Source: Eubacterium sp. (GTDB lineage: Bacteria; Bacillota; Clostridia; Oscillospirales; Acutalibacteraceae). Taken from it: a stretch of DNA of 7,493 bases. The DNA is taken from NCBI GenBank assembly GCA_029054965.1, contig JAIDEF010000315.1, positions 1,898 to 9,390 of the forward strand, read 5' to 3'. Shown here piece by piece: positions 1-5,802 of this stretch (position 1 is the first letter of the stretch; each line of letters opens with the position of its first letter). Made by a program: the position numbers and the translations under genes. The notes under the pieces are model-generated. The model had not been told where the DNA came from. It searched no databases and worked only from the letters and a program-made list of their open reading frames with translations.

Positions 1-1319
1 CCAAGACACCATAATCTTTTTGAGATTTGAATATCCTTATGATTGTCTGCATTGATATAAACAAGTCCGTCGGGATAAACACCATATGAGCAACCGAGCC
101 ACCAGTTCCACTCATTGGCATTGAGAATAGTTAAATCATCAACTATAACCTTTGCCATTGCAACACCATATTCAATGCCCATTCCGTTTGTGCCGTTTTC
201 CTCTTTAGAGATAAGGTCAAACACACCCGTATTCTCATCATTTGTCATCTGACAATACTCGGTTGCTGTAATATTATAATCAGAATACTTATCAGCTAAG
301 TAATTTGCAGCATCCTTTTTTGTTTCAGTTGATGACCAATAGGAATGCATGCTTACATCCTTAAAATAATCTCTTAAATCCTTGTTTTTAAACACATACT
401 TAGGACCCTTTCCAAGGATGCAATCCATATAGGCAGCACAGCTTGAATCCTTGCCCTCCATCGAGCCTGACTCAAACATTGACACCTTAACGCCGTTATT
501 TTTCTCTAAATCTGAGCCGGAGAATTTGTCAACCATTACTTTGTACAAATCCCTTGCCTCAGTCTTTGAGTAATGACAGCCCTCCTGATTAACAGAAAAA
601 GTTCCATCCTCATTATACCATGCTGCCCAGCTATACTGAGGCTCATTAATTGGCGAAATATCTGTTACCTTATAACCCTCATTAACAAAATGCTCAGCCA
701 CATTATAGCAGTAATCTGCAAAAGGCTTATAATTTGCAGCATCAAGATTAGTCACCCACGGCTCATCCTCCTTGATAGCAGAGCCATAGCCCAAACCGTT
801 TTTGGTCATACTTACAGGTGGAGAATTAACAAAAAGAGTGACTCTTAAATCATCACCGGCAAGCTCCTTTGCCTCGGCAAGGCATTTCTGAGCAGCAGCA
901 TCAGCAGTGAAATCATAGCTGCCATCAGGCAATAAAAAGCATTCAGTACCGCGGTTTTCAGTAAGAATATGCTCATCACCCTTTGAGCCTGCACCTATAT
1001 TATATCGGTAAATATTCAAACCTATACCCTTATTTTTGTCATAAAGATACGAAAGAATTTCCTTACTGTTTTCCCATGTACCGACATCCTGACTCCACCA
1101 GCAGGCAGAGGCACCAAATCCATTTATATTCTGATATGAAACAGTATCATCAATTACAGTAACATTAGTATTAATATTTTCATTGACTGCGGCACTTTCG
1201 CCGTAGCTTCTTTTTTCATCAATACCGACAACTCCAAGCATTATGTAAGCACCTACCGCAATAATTATTGCCAACAATACCGCTATGATACTGACAGCTA
1301 TTTTCTTTGTTTTCGACAT
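1..1319 (-). CDS. GH30-family glycoside hydrolase, membrane-anchored or secreted (C-terminus beyond window)
   Basis: This is an open frame of 439 codons from ATG at 1319 to the left edge, so the 3' end is missing. GAGGTG sits 7 nt before the ATG and supports the start. Residues 1-6 are basic (MSKTKK) and about 7-29 are a hydrophobic segment, giving a signal peptide or N-terminal anchor without a clear lipobox, so the enzyme should act outside the cell. The catalytic barrel starts near QNINGFGASACWWSQD. The GH30/clan GH-A acid/base motif is ISPINEPQYSW (Glu226) and the likely nucleophile is Glu354 in ATEYCQ. SMHSYW, NEWNWW (403-407 region) and the final KRLWCLG also fit GH30, a retaining beta-glycosidase family. 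SPINEPQYSW followed by a QEGC segment resembles the endo-beta-1,6-galactanase-like branch more than glucuronoxylanases, but this subfamily call is weak. It lies downstream of uxuA-uxuB, which suggests a uronate-decorated glycan substrate (inference). Confidence 0.88.
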   Translation of the reverse strand, partial: MSKTKKIAVSIIAVLLAIIIAVGAYIMLGVVGIDEKRSYGESAAVNENINTNVTVIDDTVSYQNINGFGASACWWSQDVGTWENSKEILSYLYDKNKGIGLNIYRYNIGAGSKGDEHILTENRGTECFLLPDGSYDFTADAAAQKCLAEAKELAGDDLRVTLFVNSPPVSMTKNGLGYGSAIKEDEPWVTNLDAANYKPFADYCYNVAEHFVNEGYKVTDISPINEPQYSWAAWYNEDGTFSVNQEGCHYSKTEARDLYKVMVDKFSGSDLEKNNGVKVSMFESGSMEGKDSSCAAYMDCILGKGPKYVFKNKDLRDYFKDVSMHSYWSSTETKKDAANYLADKYSDYNITATEYCQMTNDENTGVFDLISKEENGTNGMGIEYGVAMAKVIVDDLTILNANEWNWWLGCSYGVYPDGLVYINADNHKDIQISKRLWCL

Positions 1320-1343
1320 ATAAAACACCTCATTTGCTAAAAA

Positions 1344-1383
1344 ATAACGGGTACAATATCTTCATTAAATCTGTACCCGTTAT
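1344..1383 (-). terminator. Rho-independent terminator-like hairpin between uxuB and the GH30 gene
   Basis: A perfect 12-bp inverted repeat (1344-1355 with 1372-1383, core TAACGGGTACA/TGTACCCGTTA) encloses a 16-nt loop. Read on the minus strand, the stem is followed directly by a T-rich run (TTATTTTTTAG). It begins 13 nt after the uxuB stop codon and ends 25 nt before the GH30 start codon. It should terminate or attenuate the uxuAB transcript. No convincing promoter fits between the hairpin and the GH30 start, so read-through or partial termination is likely. Confidence 0.75.
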
Positions 1384-1395
1384 CAATTAAATCAA

Positions 1396-2247
1396 TTATA
1401 CACCGCTGTAAGCATTAAAACCGCCGTCGACTGCAATATTAACACCTGTAATAAAGCCTGAATATTCCTCATCACAAAGGAACAACAGTGTACCATCAAG
1501 CTCTTCAGCCTCGCCAAAGCGCTTCATAGGTGTAGCCGCTAAAATCTTGCCTGTTCTTTCTGTCGGTGTTCCATCCTCATTCCAGAGCAGTGTTGCATTC
1601 TGCTTTGTTGAGAAGAAGCCCGGAGCAATAGCATTTACGCGAATTCCGAGAGGAGCAAAATGAACAGCCATCCATTCAGTAAAGTTCTTAACAGCAGCCT
1701 TTGCTGCACTGTATGCAGGAATTCTTGTTAAAGGACGGTATGCATTCATAGATGTTACCATAATAATTGTTCCGTTTTCCTTTTCAGCCATATCCTTTGC
1801 AAATACCTGAGTAGGAATTAATGTGCCCAGAAAATTAAGATTGAACACAAAGCTGATACCATTAGGATCAAGGTCAAAGAAGGTTTTAATATTCTCATCC
1901 TTCTGAACAAGATCAATTTTTTCAAGCGTATCCTTAGTTGTAGTTCCCTTTGGGTTATTGCCGCCTGCACCATTAAGCAGAATATCACAGGTACCAAGCT
2001 TTTCTGCAATAATATCACGAGCCTTTTCCATAGACTCAAGCTCTAAAACATTACATCCAACAGCAATAGCCTCACCGCCGTCTGCATTTATTTCATCAGC
2101 ACAAGCCTGTGCTGCAGCTTCATTGAGGTCAAGAACTGCTACCCGGCAGCCCTGTTTAGCCAGAGTTTTTGCAAATGAACCGCAAATAACACCGCCGCCG
2201 CCTGTAACAACTGCAACCTTGCCCTTTAAATTATCGTGTTTAAACAT
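1396..2247 (-). CDS. uxuB: D-mannonate oxidoreductase / fructuronate reductase, SDR type
   Basis: The 283-residue product is a classical short-chain dehydrogenase/reductase. It shows a Rossmann nucleotide-binding motif TGGGGVICG (15-23), an acidic residue after beta-2 (VLDLN, 37-42), NGAGG (92-96), NFLG (138-141), catalytic Ser166 (TSMN) and the YxxxK pair Tyr179/Lys183, then the APG (208-210) and VDGG C-terminal signatures. Length and sequence style match the Bacillota SDR enzymes (B. subtilis UxuB/YjmF type) that interconvert D-fructuronate and D-mannonate, not the longer E. coli UxuB family. Assignment relies on its place directly behind uxuA: the uxuA stop and this ATG are separated by one base, and the ribosome site AAAGGA lies inside the last codons of uxuA, so translation is probably coupled. 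The reaction feeds mannonate to UxuA in the cytoplasm. A different polyol/keto-acid dehydrogenase activity cannot be excluded by motifs alone. Confidence 0.85.
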   Translation of the reverse strand: MFKHDNLKGKVAVVTGGGGVICGSFAKTLAKQGCRVAVLDLNEAAAQACADEINADGGEAIAVGCNVLELESMEKARDIIAEKLGTCDILLNGAGGNNPKGTTTKDTLEKIDLVQKDENIKTFFDLDPNGISFVFNLNFLGTLIPTQVFAKDMAEKENGTIIMVTSMNAYRPLTRIPAYSAAKAAVKNFTEWMAVHFAPLGIRVNAIAPGFFSTKQNATLLWNEDGTPTERTGKILAATPMKRFGEAEELDGTLLFLCDEEYSGFITGVNIAVDGGFNAYSGV

Positions 2248-2248
2248 A

Positions 2249-3319
2249 TTATTTTTCCTTTCTTGATTTTTCTACTGCTTCCCAAAGACCATTGAGATAG
2301 CTAACACCAAGTGCTCTGTCATAAAGACCATAGCCCGGTCTTGCAACCTCACCCCATATCATTCTGCCGTGGTCAGGGCGGATATATCCGTCAAATCCAA
2401 CCTCCTGCAAAGCCTTAATAATCTCATACATATCAAGTGAGCCTGCTGCACTTTCGTGGGCTGTTTCATTAAACCACTGGTCATTGATTGAAACATTTCT
2501 TAGGTGGGCAAAATAAATTCTTTCACCCGCTGCCTTAATAATCTCAACCATATCATTATCAGGACTTGCACCAAGTGAGCCTGTGCATAGTGTGATTCCG
2601 TTATACTTACTTGGCACCATTTCAAGAAGCTTAACAACAGCCTCCTTGCCTGTAATAATTCTCGGCAGACCGAAAATACTCCATGGCGGATCATCGGGAT
2701 GAATAGCCATTTTGACATCACATTCTTCGCAAACAGGCATAATAGCCTCAAGAAAATACTTAAGGTTTGTCCACAAGTCATCAGCAGTTATACCCTTATA
2801 TTTTTCAAAAAGCTCCTTGATTTCACCCATACGCTCGGTTTCCCATCCCGGCATAGCATAACCATTTGAATTGTCATCAATCTCTCTGAACATATCCTCA
2901 GGTGACTTGCCCTCAACCTGCTTGCCATCATAGCAAAGACAGGTAGAGCCGTCCGGAAGCGGCATATATAAATCAGTCCTTGTCCAGTCAAAAACAGGCA
3001 TAAAGTTATAGCATATAACCTTAACTCCAACCTTGGATAAATTTCTGATTGATTTTTTATAGTTTTCTATTAATCCGTCACGACTCGGCAGTCCAAGCTT
3101 AATATCCTCGTGAACATTAACACTTTCTATACATTCCATGGAAAGACCGGCAGCAGTGATTTCATCGTGCATTTTCTGCACGTCCTCCATCTCCCAAGCC
3201 TCACCCGCAGGAAGATAATGAAGAGCAGGCACTACGCCGACAACACCCGGAATCTGCTTAATTTGGTCAAGTGAAACAGTATCAAGCTTTTCACCAAACC
3301 AACGAAAAGTCATTTGCAT
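2249..3319 (-). CDS. uxuA: Mannonate dehydratase
   Basis: The 356-residue product matches the Bacillota UxuA length (about 350-360) and begins with the family opening MTFRWFG. Recognisable blocks are CYNFMPVFDWTRTDL (103-117), HPDDPP (207-212), CTGSLGA (245-251), FAHLRN (270-275) and RPDHG (314-318). His207, Cys245, His272 and Asp316 sit where the metal-binding His/Cys/His/Asp of characterised UxuA enzymes are expected. The enzyme dehydrates D-mannonate to 2-keto-3-deoxygluconate in the cytoplasm, the central step of glucuronate breakdown. The start at 3319 is set by AAGGAGG placed 7 nt upstream; the second Met (3313) is less well spaced. It is the first gene of a tight uxuA-uxuB operon with its own promoter and palindromic operator-like site just upstream. 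No uronate isomerase (UxaC), kinase or aldolase for the pathway is visible within the window. Confidence 0.96.
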   Translation of the reverse strand: MQMTFRWFGEKLDTVSLDQIKQIPGVVGVVPALHYLPAGEAWEMEDVQKMHDEITAAGLSMECIESVNVHEDIKLGLPSRDGLIENYKKSIRNLSKVGVKVICYNFMPVFDWTRTDLYMPLPDGSTCLCYDGKQVEGKSPEDMFREIDDNSNGYAMPGWETERMGEIKELFEKYKGITADDLWTNLKYFLEAIMPVCEECDVKMAIHPDDPPWSIFGLPRIITGKEAVVKLLEMVPSKYNGITLCTGSLGASPDNDMVEIIKAAGERIYFAHLRNVSINDQWFNETAHESAAGSLDMYEIIKALQEVGFDGYIRPDHGRMIWGEVARPGYGLYDRALGVSYLNGLWEAVEKSRKEK

Positions 3320-3355
3320 AGAAATACCTCCTTATGTTTAATAATTTACACCCAC

Positions 3356-3384
3356 ATTTTACCACAACAAGTATTGCCTTGCAA
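3356..3384 (-). promoter_or_regulatory. Sigma-A-type promoter of uxuA
   Basis: On the minus strand, a -35 box TTGCAA (3379-3384) and a -10 box TAAAAT (3356-3361) are separated by exactly 17 bp, and a TG one base before the -10 gives an extended -10 element. The predicted transcript start near 3349 leaves a leader of roughly 30 nt carrying the AAGGAGG site of uxuA. Confidence 0.65.
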
Positions 3385-3389
3385 GGCAA
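3374..3389. promoter_or_regulatory. Perfect 16-bp palindrome over the uxuA -35 box (candidate operator)
   Basis: TTGCCTTGCAAGGCAA is a perfect palindrome with no loop. It covers the whole -35 hexamer of the uxuA promoter and starts 2 bp after the yqfD stop codon. It lacks a following T run, so it does not look like a terminator. Its position suits binding by a dimeric repressor controlling hexuronate genes (GntR or LacI type are usual for such operons); no regulator gene is present in the window. Confidence 0.6.
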
Positions 3390-3391
3390 AA

Positions 3392-4363
3392 TTATTTTCT
3401 TCTGATAATATATGAGCAGCTTATAGTGCATTTATCCTCGGCCAGTTCATAATGCTCCGTCTGATTAACAATTTCAAAGCCGTCAAACTCCTTTTGCTCA
3501 AGGTAACCCAGCCTTTTCTTGGCAAGCTCCTTCAACTCTTCATCTGACAATGTTTTCGGAGTTGTTTTGAAAAATCTTTCTTCGCTTTTAGTATAACCAA
3601 TCGGAAGCTCAACATCTTTTATTTTTAAAGCTTTATAACTTTCATAGGACTGCTCCCCTGTCTGTCTTTTAAAATATAGGGGTATTTCTGCCGTGAAAAA
3701 ATTCAACTTATAATATTCCTTAATTTCCTTTATTGCAATATCCTTCTGTTCACGGCTGACTGTTGTACTCAGCTCACGTCTGAAAACACCTATTCCCTGC
3801 AGCTTTTCTTCATCCGCTTCAGCATCCTGCTGCCTTGTTTCATTAACCTCAATCCTTGCCGTTGTGCCGAATTTGTTAATGTGTACCCATGATAAATCCT
3901 CAAAATCACTCATCATCCGCCAGCAAAGGTCTATCCTGTCAACACTGCCCCACATAACACCTGTTTTAAAATTATTGTTTTCAAGATATGTCAGTATTGC
4001 TGTATCGCTCACCCTGCTGTTACCAACTATCTCAACATTCCAGATAAACGCATTCAAAAACGAAATAATTGCACAAAAGCAAATCATTCCAACAAAAAAT
4101 CCAAATCTGTTTTTCAGCGGCAGAAGAACAAAAGGAAGTCCCTTTTTTTTAATTATTTTCACCACACCGCCGTGCTTATATGCAATTCTATGCAATTTTT
4201 TATAATTTTTTATATTGCAGACAGCAGTTATATATTCACCGCAATCTTCAATATCTCTCAGCTCCATACCCTGTGCAAAGCAGTCAGTTATAAAATCCTC
4301 ACTGAAGCCGTTTTTAAAATAAAACTTAACATATCCGAAAATCCATCTGAATAAATATATCAA
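3392..4363 (-). CDS. yqfD: YqfD-like sporulation protein, shortened form
   Basis: The 323-residue product has the YqfD layout: a soluble N-terminal part with WIFGYVKF near the start, one membrane segment at about 87-107 (FGFFVGMICFCAIISFLNAF), then the characteristic outer-side start WNVEIVGNSRVSDTAIL and a repeat of the form GTTARIEVNE (about 165-175). The C-terminal part with EIPLYF and ELPIGYTKSEERFF also fits the family. The start codon is TTG (4361-4363), overlapping the yqfC stop (TTGA), with GGAG 8 nt upstream. YqfD proteins are usually near 400 residues. The segment normally following the VNE/VEK block, with its NIVAKKDG and GD-V-KG-LVSG motifs, is not seen; the chain passes through an acidic linker (DAEADEEK) straight to the later part, and the extreme C-terminus is short too. 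Forespore-engulfment-stage membrane function is known only broadly from Bacillus; activity of this short form is uncertain. Confidence 0.85.
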   Translation of the reverse strand: MIYLFRWIFGYVKFYFKNGFSEDFITDCFAQGMELRDIEDCGEYITAVCNIKNYKKLHRIAYKHGGVVKIIKKKGLPFVLLPLKNRFGFFVGMICFCAIISFLNAFIWNVEIVGNSRVSDTAILTYLENNNFKTGVMWGSVDRIDLCWRMMSDFEDLSWVHINKFGTTARIEVNETRQQDAEADEEKLQGIGVFRRELSTTVSREQKDIAIKEIKEYYKLNFFTAEIPLYFKRQTGEQSYESYKALKIKDVELPIGYTKSEERFFKTTPKTLSDEELKELAKKRLGYLEQKEFDGFEIVNQTEHYELAEDKCTISCSYIIRRK

Positions 4364-4611
4364 CTTAAAAACTCCATATAAGTAATATTGCCTTCAATAA
4401 TAGCCCCTTCCTTTGTGAAGGAGTTGATTTTTAAATCAAAACCATTAAATACAATTATCTGACTGCCAAGACTGACGGAAATTTTTGTGTCACTGTATTC
4501 AACAACACTCTTTAATCCATCTACAAGGCATTCACCGCCTGCTATCTCAAGACGTGGCTTACCGAATATGTAATCAAATTCCTTTTTACTGCGCTTTATT
4601 TTTTTCATCAT
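4360..4611 (-). CDS. yqfC: YqfC-like sporulation protein (YabP/YqfC family)
   Basis: The 83-residue soluble product has a basic N-terminus (MMKKIKRSKK) followed by a beta-rich domain with PRLEIAGG, a central VEYSDTKISVSLGSQIIVFNG and a final GAIIEGNITYMEFL, the pattern of the YabP/YqfC family, whose members are about 90 residues long. It directly precedes and overlaps yqfD by 4 nt, the standard gene order in spore-forming Bacillota, and this neighbour makes the call firm. Two ATG codons are adjacent (4609-4611 and 4606-4608); the ribosome-site remnant GGTGA is only 1 nt from the first and 4 nt from the second, so the second is slightly more likely. A sigma-E-type promoter lies just upstream, in line with mother-cell expression early in sporulation. 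The usual downstream partners phoH and ybeY are absent here; uxuA follows instead. Confidence 0.88.
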   Translation of the reverse strand: MMKKIKRSKKEFDYIFGKPRLEIAGGECLVDGLKSVVEYSDTKISVSLGSQIIVFNGFDLKINSFTKEGAIIEGNITYMEFLS

Positions 4612-4622
4612 ATCACCAATAA

Positions 4623-4651
4623 TATGTATGAAAAATCCATCGTTATTATGA
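4623..4651 (-). promoter_or_regulatory. Sigma-E-type sporulation promoter of yqfCD
   Basis: On the minus strand, TCATAATA (4644-4651) and CATACATA (4623-4630) are separated by 13 bp. These fit the mother-cell sigma-E pattern (-35 GHATANKN, -10 CATACAHT, spacing 13-15) with the first -35 base and the last two -10 positions as the only departures. The implied leader is very short, so the GGTGA would be close to the 5' end of the transcript. yqfCD is known to belong to the sigma-E regulon in Bacillus subtilis. Confidence 0.6.
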
Positions 4652-4653
4652 AA

Positions 4654-4681
4654 AAAGCAGAGTGAAAAATCACCCTGCTTT
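4654..4681 (-). terminator. Terminator hairpin, second of a pair
   Basis: AAAGCAG (4654-4660) pairs with CTGCTTT (4675-4681), followed after one A/C mismatch by GTGA/TCAC around an AAAA loop. On the minus strand the stem runs into TTTTTT, giving a good Rho-independent terminator upstream of the yqfCD promoter. Its inner part (GTGAAAAATCACCCTG on the plus strand) resembles the neighbouring hairpin at 4727-4758, so the two may be duplicated copies. Confidence 0.75.
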
Positions 4682-4726
4682 CATAGCTATTGAGCTTTCG
4701 ATTTATTCCACGATTAATGGAACAAT

Positions 4727-4758
4727 AAAACCCAGGGTGAGAAATCGCCCTGGGTTTT
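4727..4758 (-). terminator. Strong terminator with GAAA loop after the 4762-5280 gene
   Basis: A 14-bp stem (AAAACCCAGGGTGA with TCGCCCTGGGTTTT, including one G-T pair) closes a GAAA tetraloop at 4741-4744. On the minus strand it begins 3 nt after the stop codon of the upstream gene and ends in a T-rich run. The T run is present on both strands, so it could work in both directions. A diverged copy lies at 6567-6590. Confidence 0.85.
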
Positions 4759-4761
4759 GTG

Positions 4762-5280
4762 TTAATCCACTGTCACGTTACAATCTATATCCTTCGAAAC
4801 AAAATTTTCCCAATCATCAGTATCTCTGTCATAGACAGTAAATGAAAACTGTTGATTTTTTAATACTTCCAAATCCTCTTCTGAAAGAGTTGTTAAAATA
4901 TACATCTCCGTATTTTCTTGACCGTTAGCAGCAATCGGCATCCAAGGTTCCAGCCTGATAAAGCTTTCATAAATATAAAAATGCTCGTTTTCTAAATCAT
5001 TTAATGCCAGCTCAACTGTTTCATCAGAATTATTTTCGACCGAAAGGTTAATCTTAATAGCATTCTTATATTTCTCAGAAATATCCTGTGACACATAAAA
5101 TCCGGAAATGATTTCTTTATACTCCTCCTTATTGGCAAAGCCGTCATAATTCATAGTCACTGAAACCTTATCAAGAGCCGATGACTTATAATTGTACTCT
5201 TTTATAACATAGAAAGACACACCAAATATAACAACTATTACAAGAATGATTGATATACCAAAAATTATTTTCTTTTTCAT
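4762..5280 (-). CDS. Membrane-anchored or secreted protein of unknown function; candidate immunity protein
   Basis: I do not recognise a family. The 172-residue product begins MKKKIIFGISIILVIVVIFGVSFYV, a basic end and a hydrophobic segment at about 5-25 that acts as signal or anchor. The rest (about 30-172) is acidic, beta-rich and would lie outside the membrane; it resembles the general make-up of small surface domains with an Ig-like strand pattern (INLSVENNSDETVELALNDLENEHF and later FSFTVYDRD). The ATG at 5280 was chosen because AGGAG lies 9 nt upstream; an upstream in-frame TTG at 5289 abuts that site and is unlikely. It follows an RHS-core relic whose stop is 15 nt upstream and is closed by a strong terminator, so I infer it is the surviving immunity-like partner of a decayed RHS cassette. 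That role is inference from position only. Confidence 0.75.
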   Translation of the reverse strand: MKKKIIFGISIILVIVVIFGVSFYVIKEYNYKSSALDKVSVTMNYDGFANKEEYKEIISGFYVSQDISEKYKNAIKINLSVENNSDETVELALNDLENEHFYIYESFIRLEPWMPIAANGQENTEMYILTTLSEEDLEVLKNQQFSFTVYDRDTDDWENFVSKDIDCNVTVD

Positions 5281-5295
5281 TGAACACAACTCCTG

Positions 5296-5478
5296 TTATT
5301 TAAGAAGACAAAAATAAACAATAGCTCCAGGATGGGATTTAAAATAGTATCTAACAGAAGTATTTTTTTCAACTTTTCCATTTCTGTCAGATGTATGAGC
5401 ATAATAACGTGACTGGAGATAGTAATAGATAGTGACTTCATAGTCAAAGCAACAGTTAATTAATATAACATCTAAATA
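5296..5478 (-). pseudogene. RHS core relic with short decayed C-terminal tail
   Basis: The frame ending at TAA 5296-5298 has no good start codon and is bounded upstream by the in-frame TAG of the lipoprotein gene. It encodes the RHS repeat-associated core signature YYYLQSRYY at about 5401-5430, preceded by a DYEVT stretch that corresponds to the DTETG of intact cores. The following DP and GRFINAD-like parts are missing; about 26 unrelated residues follow and then the stop. The nucleotide sequence shares 24 identical bases with the RHS fragment at 6355-6378. I read it as the stump of a former RHS toxin gene upstream of the 4762-5280 gene, left by recombination or deletion. Confidence 0.7.
5405..5428. 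repeat. 24-bp direct repeat, copy 1 (RHS core)
   Basis: This 24-bp stretch, ending in ACTGGAGATAGTAATAG on the plus strand, is identical to 6355-6378. Both copies encode YYLQSRY in the same reading phase, so they descend from one RHS core sequence; flanking bases diverge quickly on the 3' plus-strand side. Confidence 0.9.
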
Positions 5479-5802
5479 CTATTCCTGTTCAATAATGTCG
5501 ATAATTTCCTTGGTGTTTTCATCAATAACAATATCTATTCCACCACCACATGTAATTGGCTCATTGTAGAATAAAATATGCCAAGACCCGTCTGAAAAAT
5601 ATGATGCATCATAAGTATCATATTTAGAGGTTAAATATTTTAAATGTTCATTTACAATGTTTACAGCTTCATCCTCTGTTATTTTGCTTATAGAACTATC
5701 TGTTTCAACAGCTCCATTAAAATAAGTTTCATCTGTATCATAAGAACAAGCACTTAACAAGCATATAAGCATAATCATTATTAATACAATAATTTTCTTC
5801 AT
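5479..5802 (-). CDS. Small lipoprotein, candidate immunity protein for the RHS/JAMM-like toxin
   Basis: The 107-residue product has a lipoprotein signal peptide: MKK, a hydrophobic stretch 4-15 and lipobox LSAC with Cys19 as the lipidated residue, so it should sit on the outer face of the membrane. The mature part holds an ITEDEAVNIVNEHL helix (41-54) and a strand-rich end, SWHILFYNEP and GGGIDIVIDENTKEIIDI (87-104). This helix plus W-x-x-x-x...GGG-x-x-x-x-IDxxT pattern recalls NTF2-fold immunity proteins and PepSY-like domains, without being decisive. Its ATG overlaps the TGA of the upstream RHS fragment (ATGA), with GGGGA 8 nt before the start, so translation is coupled to the toxin. This overlap and the small size are typical of an immunity gene. 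Its TAG stop leads straight into an RHS relic in the same frame. Confidence 0.8.
   Translation of the reverse strand: MKKIIVLIMIMLICLLSACSYDTDETYFNGAVETDSSISKITEDEAVNIVNEHLKYLTSKYDTYDASYFSDGSWHILFYNEPITCGGGIDIVIDENTKEIIDIIEQE

Noticed and set aside
573..848. Plus-strand open frame of 91 codons
   Set aside because: It is antisense to the GH30 gene, has no family signal and no convincing ribosome site; the minus-strand frame carries clear catalytic motifs.
1958..2266. Plus-strand open frame of 102 codons opposite uxuB
   Set aside because: It is a low-complexity antisense shadow of a well-conserved dehydrogenase gene.
3374..3389. Palindrome as a yqfD terminator
   Set aside because: Neither strand has a T run after the stem and there is no loop, so an operator role fits better.
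3864..4354. Two plus-strand open frames opposite yqfD
   Set aside because: They overlap the recognised YqfD coding region and show no independent support.
4653..4760. CRISPR-like or integron attC-like array from the closely spaced hairpins
   Set aside because: There are only two related hairpins with no regular spacers and no cas or integrase genes; terminators explain them.
5281..5289. TTG start at 5289 for the 4762-5280 gene
   Set aside because: The AGGAG site abuts this TTG with no spacing, while the ATG at 5280 has correct 9-nt spacing and begins a normal signal sequence.
5296..5802. Readthrough of the lipoprotein TAG codon into the RHS relic in the same frame
   Set aside because: The frame agreement has a one-in-three chance; no stimulatory structure is obvious and the relic tail is decayed, so a designed extension is unlikely.
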